Positions 24,242 through 33,222 of a stretch of 64,000 nucleotides of DNA are shown here, piece after piece (positions within the stretch are counted from its first letter, which is position 1; each line of letters begins with the position of its first letter). Both the position numbers and the translations under genes were made by a program. The stretch covers positions 1-64,000 of the forward strand of contig NZ_FOLN01000010.1 in the NCBI RefSeq assembly GCF_900112395.1, written 5' to 3'. Source of the stretch: Algibacter lectus (GTDB lineage Bacteria > Bacteroidota > Bacteroidia > Flavobacteriales > Flavobacteriaceae). The notes beneath the pieces are model-generated. The model saw only the letters and a list, made by a program, of their open reading frames with translations. It was not told the DNA's origin and ran no database searches.

Positions 24242-26962
24242 TTAATATTTTAAAGTAAAATGATCTTTATGTATACGACCATCTTCCAGTTGAATAACAA
24301 ACCAATAATCATCGGCAGGTAATAATGCGCCATTGAAGCGACCGTTCCATCCGGTATCTTTTGGACTTAATGTTTTTAATAATTTTCCGTAGCGGTTATA
24401 AATTAAAATTTCCGAATTAGGTTGATTGTCACTTGATATGCCGTAGATTTTCCATGTGTCATGAAAACCATCATTATTAGGTGTGAAAAACTTTGGAAAC
24501 CCTATAACATGGGCTTTTTGATTAACAGCACCACAATCGTTTTTTGTATCGTTAACAGAAACCGTGTAAACCCCAGGGAATACATTTTCGAAAACCGGCT
24601 CGCTTTGGTATGGAGCAATTACCACATTATTGCTGTTTAATAATCTATACTCATACTCGCCTTCACCCGAAGCCATAACGGTTATGCTATTATTTGTAGA
24701 TACATCTTTAATTTCAATGTTATCTATGGTGGCAATATTGGCGCCTTCAATAGTTATGGTTCTAGTTTTAGAACATCCAACGGCGTTGGTAACGGTAACA
24801 GTATAAGTGCCAATTTCGTTAATGTCTATGCTGTATGTGTTCTCTGATGTAGACCAGTTATATGTGTAATTACTAGAGAAACCGTTTGTTAAGGCAGCGT
24901 TTATAGCAATAGTTTCCGGGAATTTATTAATGCAATAGTAAAATAAAGCTTCGGTTTCTATTTGTGGCAGTTCATTAACCGTAAGTTTAATTTCGCTTAT
25001 GCCGTAACAATTATTAGCATTTTCTATACGTGCAAAAAGTGTTTGTGAGTAAGCCGTTGTATTAGTGTAAATGTTATTTAAAGCATTTTGTTCTAATAAG
25101 GCATCGTTGTAATTTTCAAAATACAAAATGGTTAAACCAGCAGGTAATCCATCTGTAAGTTGTGCATCTGCATTATTTAAATCAAAGGATTGAAAACCAT
25201 CTTCAGTGCCATCATCATCACATAAAATTAATTCTGCATCTTTAGAGTCGGTGGAGCTTACGGCAATAGTTAATTCAGAATTGTCAAAACAAGTGGTTGT
25301 TGGATTGTAAACTTCAACATAAATAATTTGAGGGTTTGAGGTGTTGTTGTAGCTTGTGCCATCTATTTCTAAAGTTCTCGCACTATCTGAATAAAAACGA
25401 GTTTCTAAGTCGGCTACATTTCCTGTTAAGGCTTCATTGGCTTGAGTTAAAACAAACGTTGTTCTATCATCTTTTAATCCATCTTCATCACATTGTAGTA
25501 GCGTGTAATCGAAGGCTTCGGGGTTTTCGTTAAAATTAACGTAAGCTTCTCCCTCTAAAGCACAATCGCCATTATTCGGGTCTATGTAAACTTCATAATG
25601 TCCGCTGGCATTAATAAATAGGCTAGCACTTGTTTCTGCAAGTGGTAAGCCATTCATAGACCAAGTATAGGTGGCCCCGGCAATATCATCTGCAGCAAGG
25701 GTATAGGTGTCGTTTTCGCATAAATCTAAATTAATAGTACTTTTTGAATTCTTTATAATATCAATTTTTGTATTGAAAAAAGACTGAATAAATGGAGGTA
25801 AACCTTGCGAGGATAAATTAGGGGATAAGTTTACAGCATTATGCTGATAGTTACTAGCCGGGCCTAATTCGTTTGGGTTATTTATTACACCTAAATATGG
25901 TAAGCCTTGTCTGTATGTGGCACTTAATGCTCTGTATATTTTTCCGTTTGGAGCAAGCTGTAAACCACCTCTAAAAAGACGCCTGTCGTCTAGCGTTATC
26001 GCGGAATTCACAATATCTGTTGCAAGTAAGTTGTATTGTATAAGTTTAGACTCGTGATTGCTTGGGTCTTCGCTAGCTTGTGGATTGCTGTTATCCGAGA
26101 AGTCGTTGTATGTGCTTACATAAAGTAACTCACTATTTGGTGAGAATTCTAGTCCGTAAGCTTTGTTTGCAAAACCAGTAATGGGTATAGGCAATTGGTT
26201 GCTAACAATACCTGTAGCTACATCAAAATCGTATAAATACATACCATTTGATACATGGCTAATGGCTACCTTGGTGCCATCTGGCGATAGTTTTAAATAG
26301 CCTCGATAATCTATAAAAATGGAAGATGGTAATTTAAAAGTAGATTTAATTGGTTTGTTTTGTACACCAGCACTATCAACTTCATAGGCATAAAAGGTGT
26401 CTAAATCTCCTGGGTTTCCATCGATTGATGCATAGGCAATTACCCAAATAGAATTGGTGATACAATCTTTTAAAACAGCGGTGATCTTTTCAGAACAATC
26501 GTTTAATAAATTAACGTTTTTAGTAGTTACTTCACCTAAGCCACCATCTAGAGTGATATCAACTTCAGAATAGTTTAATCCAAAATGGGATTCATTATTA
26601 TTGTGGTCGTCTACGGTGAAGATGAAAAAGATATTTTCGTCGTTAGGTTTTGGGACAATAATAGCCGATTGCGTACTAGAAGGATCTCCAAATAAACCAC
26701 TACCGTTGTTCATGATGTCGTGGTTTCTATTCCAAACGGTTGTACCATCGGTATAGAAAAGTAAATCGCCGAATTCATCCGAAATGGTTGCGCAACCTTC
26801 AAAAGTATTTAAATTTCCATCAGTAAGCGTGGTAATACTGTTAGATGCTAAATCGAATTTAATGCCGCTGTTATAACCAAAATACCAGGTAGATGCTTCA
26901 CTTTGAGCATAGATATTAAATCCAATTAACAAGAATAAAGCGAGTAGTATATTTTTTTTCAT
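24242..26962 (-). CDS. Secreted beta-propeller-like protein with type IX type B sorting domain (906 aa)
   Basis: Signal peptide 1-19 (ending IYAQ). Residues about 20-395 look like a WD40/YncE-like propeller (STWYFGYNSGIKFDL, GDLLFYTDGTTVWNR, YLKLSPDGTKVAISH, LQLAPNGKIYRAL). An Ig-like region and two C-D-x-D repeats (LLQCDEDGLKDDRTTFVL; LILCDDDGTEDGFQSFDL) follow. The type B sorting domain starts at FPKFFTPNNDGFHDTW. First of three tandem genes for type IX-secreted proteins; 29 bp behind the ABC permease gene, so possibly read from the same promoter. Confidence 0.88.
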   Translation of the reverse strand: MKKNILLALFLLIGFNIYAQSEASTWYFGYNSGIKFDLASNSITTLTDGNLNTFEGCATISDEFGDLLFYTDGTTVWNRNHDIMNNGSGLFGDPSSTQSAIIVPKPNDENIFFIFTVDDHNNNESHFGLNYSEVDITLDGGLGEVTTKNVNLLNDCSEKITAVLKDCITNSIWVIAYASIDGNPGDLDTFYAYEVDSAGVQNKPIKSTFKLPSSIFIDYRGYLKLSPDGTKVAISHVSNGMYLYDFDVATGIVSNQLPIPITGFANKAYGLEFSPNSELLYVSTYNDFSDNSNPQASEDPSNHESKLIQYNLLATDIVNSAITLDDRRLFRGGLQLAPNGKIYRALSATYRQGLPYLGVINNPNELGPASNYQHNAVNLSPNLSSQGLPPFIQSFFNTKIDIIKNSKSTINLDLCENDTYTLAADDIAGATYTWSMNGLPLAETSASLFINASGHYEVYIDPNNGDCALEGEAYVNFNENPEAFDYTLLQCDEDGLKDDRTTFVLTQANEALTGNVADLETRFYSDSARTLEIDGTSYNNTSNPQIIYVEVYNPTTTCFDNSELTIAVSSTDSKDAELILCDDDGTEDGFQSFDLNNADAQLTDGLPAGLTILYFENYNDALLEQNALNNIYTNTTAYSQTLFARIENANNCYGISEIKLTVNELPQIETEALFYYCINKFPETIAINAALTNGFSSNYTYNWSTSENTYSIDINEIGTYTVTVTNAVGCSKTRTITIEGANIATIDNIEIKDVSTNNSITVMASGEGEYEYRLLNSNNVVIAPYQSEPVFENVFPGVYTVSVNDTKNDCGAVNQKAHVIGFPKFFTPNNDGFHDTWKIYGISSDNQPNSEILIYNRYGKLLKTLSPKDTGWNGRFNGALLPADDYWFVIQLEDGRIHKDHFTLKY

Positions 26963-26991
26963 CTAAATAATAGCAATAGCTATCAAATATA

Positions 26992-27816
26992 TTACAAATC
27001 GCGCTTTTTTAATAATTTAAACGATAAAAATACAAATAGAGCGGTCCAGCCAAGAACAATGGCAATTTCATACCAATGCACTAAATAATCGTATGCTAAT
27101 TCTGCCTTTTCAGGGAATTTGGACATGGCCACACGTTGAAAAGGTTGTTCTATTAAATTGTACATAGACTGTAGCGGAAAGAAATTTTGAATTTTAGTAG
27201 CCACATGATGATCGAATTGCCAGGTAATTAATCCGAAAATAATCCATTCAGAAATAAATAAAATAAATAAGAAAGCCAATGCAAAAGCAGAACGTTTTAC
27301 AAGCATTCCGAAAAATAAACACAAGCTAAAAAAGCCTAATAATTTCACGAAATAAGCTAATAAAAAATTTGTTTCTCTAAAGATAATGTCAATCTGGTCA
27401 TAGCTTGAATAATACATGCCAATACAGAATGAAATAAGACCAATAAGCACAGTGGAAATAAGCGAAAAGAAAGCAATAGCATAGAATTTAGATAAAATAA
27501 ACTCCTTTTTACTTAAGCCGTCAATTAGGTTTTGTTTTATGGTTTTGTTGCTGTATTCGTTCCCGATCATGCTTACCACAACAATCGCGAAAAAGAATTT
27601 AAATTGCGAAGCAAAAAATGTGGTTAAATGCCAAATTATAGGAAAGTTGAAAACGCCTAATTCACCAAGTTCTAAAGTGAAAAAGCCAAAAACATTAATT
27701 TTTATAGAGGATAAAAGAATAACGAAAAACGGTAAAATAAACGACACAAAAATTAAAACTTTGCTGGTTCTATTTAGTAAAAGCTTTTGTAATTCTAGGT
27801 TTAAAAGTCTGAACAT
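26992..27816 (-). CDS. ABC-2 type transporter permease
   Basis: A 274-residue inner-membrane protein with about six hydrophobic segments, the first at residues 20-45 (TSKVLIFVSFILPFFVILLS is part of it). The layout, with a large first extracytoplasmic loop and the SNKTIKQNLIDGLSKKEFI segment after the second helix, is typical of ABC-2 permeases of the BcrB type. It follows its ATPase gene by 20 bp. Substrate is unknown; peptide or lipid export are the usual possibilities for such pairs. Confidence 0.85.
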   Translation of the reverse strand: MFRLLNLELQKLLLNRTSKVLIFVSFILPFFVILLSSIKINVFGFFTLELGELGVFNFPIIWHLTTFFASQFKFFFAIVVVSMIGNEYSNKTIKQNLIDGLSKKEFILSKFYAIAFFSLISTVLIGLISFCIGMYYSSYDQIDIIFRETNFLLAYFVKLLGFFSLCLFFGMLVKRSAFALAFLFILFISEWIIFGLITWQFDHHVATKIQNFFPLQSMYNLIEQPFQRVAMSKFPEKAELAYDYLVHWYEIAIVLGWTALFVFLSFKLLKKRDL

Positions 27817-27836
27817 GAGTTTTGCTTTTGGTTGTT

Positions 27837-28733
27837 TTAGTTATTATCTGTTAATTGTAAAAATTGCTCTTCTAAACTTTCTTTACGCTGCACTAGATGG
27901 GTAAGAATTATACCGTTTTCAAAAAGTTGTTTATTAAAATCTTCCGAGCTCAATGGTTCTTTAAGAAAAGCCGTTATTAAACCACTATCGGTTTTTGTAT
28001 TCGAGAATGATGGATGGTTTTCAATAAAAGCAAGCAGTTCAGTTTCTTTATTACATTTCAATTCAAAAAAGCCATGGCTAGAAATCATTTCATCTACACG
28101 GCCAGAATATAATTTCACACCTTTACGCAAAACAACAACGTGCGAGCAAACTTTTTCAACTTCATCTAATAAATGCGAAGCCAATAAAATAGTAGTGCCT
28201 TTAGCAGCAATTTGCTTTATAATTTCTCTAATTTGGTGAATACCTTGTGGGTCTAAACCATTTGTAGGTTCGTCTAAAATTAATATTTCGGGGTCGTTCA
28301 ATAAGGCAGAGGCAATGGCTAAACGCTGTTTCATACCTAAAGAATAGGTGCTGAATTTATGATTTTTTCGATCTAAAAGTCCAACAACTTCTAGTTTTTC
28401 TTCAATTTTATTTAAACCAACACCTTTTATTTTACAAACCAGTTTTAAATTTTGTTCAGCCGTCATGTACGGATAAAAATTTGGGCGTTCAATAATGGCG
28501 CCTACCTTTTTTAAAGCATCGTGTGTTGAGGTATTACCATCAAACCAATGAAAGCTCCCCTCCGTTTTATTTACTACGTTTAAAACAATACCTAAAGTGG
28601 TCGATTTCCCGCTGCCATTTGGTCCTAAAATGCCGTAAACATTGCCTTTGTTAATGGTGAAAGATAAATCTTTAACGGCTGTTAAATAACCGAATTTTTT
28701 GGTGAGATTCTTGATGGTTAATATAGATTCCAA
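27837..28733 (-). CDS. ABC transporter ATP-binding protein (BcrA/CcmA-like)
   Basis: A 298-residue ATPase. Walker A GPNGSGKST at about 38-46, signature YSLGMKQRLAIASALL, Walker B ILILDEPTNGLDP, and switch His in LLASHLLDEVEKV. A C-terminal extension of about 80 residues is usual in antibiotic/bacteriocin-type exporters. Partner of the permease gene downstream. It is not the gliding transporter subunit GldA by its N-terminus, though that was considered. Likely promoter in the 228-bp divergent region upstream. Confidence 0.9.
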   Translation of the reverse strand: MESILTIKNLTKKFGYLTAVKDLSFTINKGNVYGILGPNGSGKSTTLGIVLNVVNKTEGSFHWFDGNTSTHDALKKVGAIIERPNFYPYMTAEQNLKLVCKIKGVGLNKIEEKLEVVGLLDRKNHKFSTYSLGMKQRLAIASALLNDPEILILDEPTNGLDPQGIHQIREIIKQIAAKGTTILLASHLLDEVEKVCSHVVVLRKGVKLYSGRVDEMISSHGFFELKCNKETELLAFIENHPSFSNTKTDSGLITAFLKEPLSSEDFNKQLFENGIILTHLVQRKESLEEQFLQLTDNN

Positions 28734-28961
28734 ACTATGTAGTTTTTAAAGCCTGCATTTTTTTAAACGCCGGCATGTGTTAGTTTTTTAGTACGACGAC
28801 CCGTTTTCTAATTTGTTACAAGAAAAGAAATAAAAGATTAATATATAAGGAATAGTATTGTCAATATTAATTTTGATTATTTTTAAGATGAATAAATAAT
28901 AAAATGAGGAGATTATTTTAATTAGCCGAAAATATTTTATTTTTAGATATATTTACATGCT

Positions 28962-30029
28962 ATGGAAGATTTAAAAATATCGAAGAGGAAACCATCGTTT
29001 CCGATTACTGAAAAATTACATAATTATCTTTTGGAATATAATAGAAACACAAAAATTCCAATTTTTTATGATGATTTGTTACGTTTTCAAGGTTCGATAG
29101 TAGTTTATGATAAGGATGATAATGATACGTTATGGATTCGCGTATATTATAATGAGTTTGAGCGTCAGGAAATTGAGCAATCTCTAAAGAAAGTATATAC
29201 CATTCTGCATTCTGATGGAAATGAAAATATTTTTCAATTCCTTAGTGTTGATGCTATAGATTTTTGCACCTTCGGAAATTCGAAGCCTTTTCGGATTAAA
29301 ATTCGTAATATTTTAAACGATAATTATACTTATTTTTATATTAAAACTGCCGATGCCTCTCGTGTTTATGGTTTAGAATTGGAGCATATGCTTTCGCCAT
29401 ATAATTTGAATTTTTTAGTTTACGAGAACACATTAATAGAAGAGCATATTGCCGGAATTCCTGGAGATGAGTTTATAAAAAACTTTTTACCAAAATGTAG
29501 TAATTCAGAAAAAACACAGATTGCTAAAGAGTTTGTAAAGTTTAATGAACGTTGTATGATTAGGCTTTTAGGAGATATGCGATCTTACAATTACGTTATT
29601 GTGCCAACGCACGATTTTGACCATGTGGTGTATAAAATTCGTGCCATCGATTTCGATCAGCAATCTTACGAAGGAAAGTTAAATATATACAGACCTCAGT
29701 TTTTTAAAGAGAATTTTAAAATGGTAGAGTTAGTTACCGAGCGCGTACAGAAATTCTCTATCGATCAATATAAAATTGAAGAGCGTTCTATTTTAGTAAA
29801 ACGACTAAAAAGTTTTAAAGATAGAATAGAAGAGTTGCTAAACTGTATGTATGAAGATACTATTTCCAACGAAGAGAATATTGCTTTATTAAAGTCGAAA
29901 ATATTCGATTATACTCAAGATATTGAGTTTAAAAACTGTAAAAATATGGGTGATATTTTAAAAAATACGCTTAGATTTTTAACCCACAATTACGAGAATG
30001 TTAATCCAAAAGGGTTTTACAATAATTAG
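28962..30029 (+). CDS. Unrecognised protein with atypical kinase-like motifs, 355 aa
   Basis: No family was recognised, but the order of motifs fits a protein-kinase/APH-like fold. There is a beta-3-like YFYIKTA (Lys128), an alpha-C-like LELEHML (Glu139/Glu141), a hinge-like VYENTLIEEHIAGIPGDEF (154-171), a catalytic-loop-like LGDMRSYN (Asp205, Asn210, a D-x4-N pattern) and a metal-binding-like AIDFDQ (Asp230, Asp232). The N-terminal 110 residues are mixed alpha/beta. No signal peptide or membrane helix; presumably cytoplasmic. Its neighbours give no clue to a substrate. The pattern is seen; kinase activity is inference. Confidence 0.6.
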   Translation: MEDLKISKRKPSFPITEKLHNYLLEYNRNTKIPIFYDDLLRFQGSIVVYDKDDNDTLWIRVYYNEFERQEIEQSLKKVYTILHSDGNENIFQFLSVDAIDFCTFGNSKPFRIKIRNILNDNYTYFYIKTADASRVYGLELEHMLSPYNLNFLVYENTLIEEHIAGIPGDEFIKNFLPKCSNSEKTQIAKEFVKFNERCMIRLLGDMRSYNYVIVPTHDFDHVVYKIRAIDFDQQSYEGKLNIYRPQFFKENFKMVELVTERVQKFSIDQYKIEERSILVKRLKSFKDRIEELLNCMYEDTISNEENIALLKSKIFDYTQDIEFKNCKNMGDILKNTLRFLTHNYENVNPKGFYNN

Positions 30030-30038
30030 AAGGTTTTA

Positions 30039-30275
30039 TCAAGCTATATAAACTTGTCCTCGGTGCGGTTTTAGGGCATCGCGAATGGGTTTCATATCGG
30101 CCTCATCAACAACTAAAAAGGCAATAGCGTGCATTTCGCTTAAAATTTCAACACCAGTTATTGTAATATCTAGTTTTTCTATACTAATGTATTCTTTTAA
30201 ATGAATAAGGTGGTGTTCTGCTGTTCTTTGTCCGTTTGGCCCTCTAAAATCCCAGATAAGTTTAAGTTTGCGCAT
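30039..30275 (-). CDS. Small conserved-looking protein, 78 aa
   Basis: The ORF extends to 30302, but the ATG at 30275 (MRKLKLIWDFRGPNGQRTAE) is the more natural start. The 78-residue product looks like a small ferredoxin-like alpha/beta (dimeric barrel) protein: beta LKLIWDF, helix AEHHLIHLKEY, beta ITITGVEI, beta AIAFLVVDE, helix MKPIRDALKPH, beta QVYIA. Similar single-domain proteins include the YCII and DUF3303 groups; no catalytic residue is claimed. Convergent with the kinase-like gene, nine bases apart. Confidence 0.65.
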   Translation of the reverse strand: MRKLKLIWDFRGPNGQRTAEHHLIHLKEYISIEKLDITITGVEILSEMHAIAFLVVDEADMKPIRDALKPHRGQVYIA

Positions 30276-30354
30276 GCTTATTGTTGTGGTTTTCTGGTTC
30301 AAATATACTTCAAAAACTGTAATATTTATGTTTTTTAAACGTTTGTTAAAGCAA

Positions 30355-30385
30355 CTTGCTTTATAGCTTTATATTACTATTTTTG
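30355..30385 (+). promoter_or_regulatory. Promoter of the foldase operon
   Basis: CTTG (30355-30358), a 19-bp spacer and TATTTTTG (30378-30385) match the Bacteroidota -33/-7 consensus TTG-N19-TAnnTTTG. The ATG of the first foldase gene is 27 bp downstream. Confidence 0.6.
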
Positions 30386-30411
30386 TTTTTATTAAAAATT
30401 GATATTTTCAA

Positions 30412-32367
30412 ATGAGGTTTAAATATTTTTTTATTCAAATTCCGTTCTTTTTTTGTTTGTTTTTAAATGCTCAAACAGTAGATAAAGAGGTGTTACTAGA
30501 AGTTGGTGGCGATCCGGTTTATGTATCTGAATTTATGAATGTTTATAATAAGAACTTAGATTTAGTTCAAGATGAATCTCAAAAAGATGTCGATGCTTAT
30601 TTAGAACTTTTTACAAATTACAAACTAAAGTTAAAAGAGGCAAAAACACTTGGCTTAGATAAAAAGCCCAGTTATAATCGCGAATTATTAACTTATAGAA
30701 AACAATTGGCTAAAAATTTCATGACCGATAATACGGTTACCGAAGCTTTAGTTGAAGAGGCTTACCATCGTATTTCTAATGATGTAAAAGCACAGCATAT
30801 TTTAGTTTTATTATCTGAAGATGCTGCTGCGACAGATACTTTAGCGGCTTTTAATAAAATAACCAAATTGCGCGAAACTACTTTAATTGAGGGTTTTGGA
30901 AATGTAATGACGCAAAAAGCCGATGGTAAAACAATAATAGCAGAACAACTCGGTTGGTTCAATGGCTTTAAAATGGTTTATGCTTTTGAGAATGCTGCTT
31001 TTAATACTGCAGTAGGCGAAACATCTCAACCTTTTAGAACACGTTTTGGATACCATATTGTTAATGTACAAGATAAACGTGAATCACGTGGCGAGCGTAC
31101 AGTGGCCCATATTATGGTTGTAGATAAGGAAGATGATGCTACTGCCGAGAATCCGGAAACTAGAATTCAAGACATTTATAAAAAAATAAACCAAGGTGAA
31201 GATTTTGAGGCTTTGGCTAAACAGTTTTCAGATGATAAAAGTTCTGCTTCAAAAGGTGGGGTGATGCCTCCGTTTTCTGGAGGACAGTTAAGTGCTGCAA
31301 AATTTGAAGATGTTGCTTTTAGTTTGGAAGATGTTGGGGCGGTTTCAAAACCATTTAAAACACAGTACGGCTGGCATATTGTTAAACTATATAATAAAAA
31401 GCCAGTTGCAGATTTTAAAGATATTAAAACGGAATTGGTTCAAAAAGTTCAGCGCGATGAGCGCTCTAAACGCATTGATGATGCTTTGTATAGTAAGCTA
31501 AAGAAAATGTATAATTTAAATAATGAGGAACCTAATCTCGATTATTTTGTTTCGGTTTTAAAGGCTGATTACTACAAGCGTAAATGGAAATTGCCATCAA
31601 ATTTTGAAGCCGATAAGATATTGTTTACTATTGGTGAAACAAATTACACTTATAAAGATTTCGGGAATTATCTTGTAAAAACACAACGTAATCTTCGTGA
31701 TAGTGTACCGTTTAATCATATTGTTTCAGAAAAATATACTGAGTTTTTTAATAAAAGTTTAGTGGAGTATCACGAAGCGCATTTAGAAGAAGTAAATTCA
31801 GAATTTGCAAATGTTATTAACGAGTATAGAGATGGGTTGTTGCTTTTCGATTTAATGGAAAATACCATTTGGAATGCTTCAAAAACAGATTCTTTAGATA
31901 TTCAGGAGTTCTATAATTCGAATAAAAAAGAATATATTTTACCCGAAAGAATTGATGCTGTTGTTGCTTCTTCAACTAAACAAAAAACGTTAAAAAAGGT
32001 TTCTAAATTGCTAGAGGAAAATATGTCTTTAGATCGTATTAAAAACTTAGTGAATAGTAACGATAGTGTAGAAGTTATTTTCACATCAGGTATTATGGAT
32101 GCCGAACATCAAGCACTTCCAAAAGGATTTAAGTTCAAGAAAGGTATTTCTAAAATTTTTAAACATCATGATGCTTTCGAAGTGGTTCAGGTAAAAGATA
32201 TTCTTCCGGAAACTGAAAAAACTTTAGAAGAAGCAAAAGGGGCTGTAATTTCAGATTATCAAAATGAAAAAGAAGCCAAATGGGTTAAATCACTAGCCGA
32301 TAAATACAAAGTAGTGGTTAATAAAGATATCTTGAAAAAGGTGAAGTCTAAAATAGAAAAACAATAG
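30412..32367 (+). CDS. Periplasmic peptidyl-prolyl isomerase with two parvulin domains
   Basis: A 651-residue protein with a signal peptide (FFCLFLNAQ, cleavage near 20). A SurA-N-like helical region (about 25-115) is followed by two parvulin (rotamase) domains: KAQHILVLL (about 123-225, ending FGYHIVNVQD) and VAHIMVVDK (about 230-325, containing FSDDKSSASKGGVMPPF and ending YGWHIVKLY). A further helical region of 300 residues completes it. Likely an outer-membrane-protein chaperone in the periplasm. First of three related genes; the next begins immediately after its stop codon. Confidence 0.88.
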   Translation: MRFKYFFIQIPFFFCLFLNAQTVDKEVLLEVGGDPVYVSEFMNVYNKNLDLVQDESQKDVDAYLELFTNYKLKLKEAKTLGLDKKPSYNRELLTYRKQLAKNFMTDNTVTEALVEEAYHRISNDVKAQHILVLLSEDAAATDTLAAFNKITKLRETTLIEGFGNVMTQKADGKTIIAEQLGWFNGFKMVYAFENAAFNTAVGETSQPFRTRFGYHIVNVQDKRESRGERTVAHIMVVDKEDDATAENPETRIQDIYKKINQGEDFEALAKQFSDDKSSASKGGVMPPFSGGQLSAAKFEDVAFSLEDVGAVSKPFKTQYGWHIVKLYNKKPVADFKDIKTELVQKVQRDERSKRIDDALYSKLKKMYNLNNEEPNLDYFVSVLKADYYKRKWKLPSNFEADKILFTIGETNYTYKDFGNYLVKTQRNLRDSVPFNHIVSEKYTEFFNKSLVEYHEAHLEEVNSEFANVINEYRDGLLLFDLMENTIWNASKTDSLDIQEFYNSNKKEYILPERIDAVVASSTKQKTLKKVSKLLEENMSLDRIKNLVNSNDSVEVIFTSGIMDAEHQALPKGFKFKKGISKIFKHHDAFEVVQVKDILPETEKTLEEAKGAVISDYQNEKEAKWVKSLADKYKVVVNKDILKKVKSKIEKQ

Positions 32368-33222
32368 ATGCAGAAAATTATAATTTTAGTTCTTTTATCA
32401 TCAATTATGGTGTCTTGCGATTTCTCGTTAAAAGAAGAGGGGAATCTCGAACCCATTGCTAGGGTGAATAATTCTTACTTATACAAAGAGGATGTGTCGG
32501 AATTGGTTTCTGAAGCAGTTACAAAAGAAGATAGTGCTGTTTTAGTGCAAAACTATATCAATAATTGGGCTACAAAACAGTTGTTTTTAGATGGTGCATT
32601 GCTTAATTTAAGTGAAGAAAAACAAGCAGGATTCGATAAGTTGGTGGCGCAGTATAAAACAGATTTATACACAAAGGCTTATATTGAAGCCTTAGTAAGT
32701 AGAAATCTAGATACGGTTGTTAATCGAAGCATGGCAGAGGCATATTATGATAAAAATAAGGACGTTTTTAAGTTGAATGAAGAGTTGCTGCAGTTTCGAT
32801 ATATTCATGTAGACGAAAACATTATTGACTACAGTGGTATTGAGAAAAAATTTAAGCGTTTTAATGAAAAGGATAAAAGAGAACTAGATTCTATGTCTAT
32901 TCAGTTTAAATCTTATTCTTTAAACGACTCTATTTGGATAAAAGCAAGCCAAGTTATTAGTAAAATTCCTGCGATTACGCCCGAAAATAAAAATCAACTG
33001 TTAAAAAAATCTAATTTTGTACAGCTCAAAGATTCATTAGGAGTATATTTGATGCAAATTAATGATGTTTTATTACGAAATGATACGGCGCCGCTAGAAT
33101 TTGTAACGCCAACAATTAATCAAATTGTTAGAAATAAGCGTAAATTAGAACTTATTAAAAAATTAGAAAAAGACATTACTAAGGATGCTATTAAAAATAA
33201 AGAATTTGAAATTTATAAATAA
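32368..33222 (+). CDS. Lipoprotein, SurA-N-like chaperone lacking a clear parvulin domain
   Basis: A 284-residue protein with lipoprotein signal IIILVLLSSIMVSC (lipidated Cys17). The rest resembles the SurA N-terminal chaperone region (VNNSYLYKEDVSELV, LVQNYINNWATKQLFLDGALL) and the C-terminal helix that follows parvulin domains. The parvulin signature itself is poorly preserved (LQFRYIHVDENI in place of a Q/A-H-I-L motif), so isomerase activity is doubtful. Starts directly after the first foldase gene and overlaps the third, so the three are translated together. Confidence 0.8.
   Translation: MQKIIILVLLSSIMVSCDFSLKEEGNLEPIARVNNSYLYKEDVSELVSEAVTKEDSAVLVQNYINNWATKQLFLDGALLNLSEEKQAGFDKLVAQYKTDLYTKAYIEALVSRNLDTVVNRSMAEAYYDKNKDVFKLNEELLQFRYIHVDENIIDYSGIEKKFKRFNEKDKRELDSMSIQFKSYSLNDSIWIKASQVISKIPAITPENKNQLLKKSNFVQLKDSLGVYLMQINDVLLRNDTAPLEFVTPTINQIVRNKRKLELIKKLEKDITKDAIKNKEFEIYK

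Noticed and set aside
27539-27904. 121-codon frame antisense to the ABC permease
   Set aside because: Covers the junction of two well-supported genes; Lys/Asn-rich shadow.
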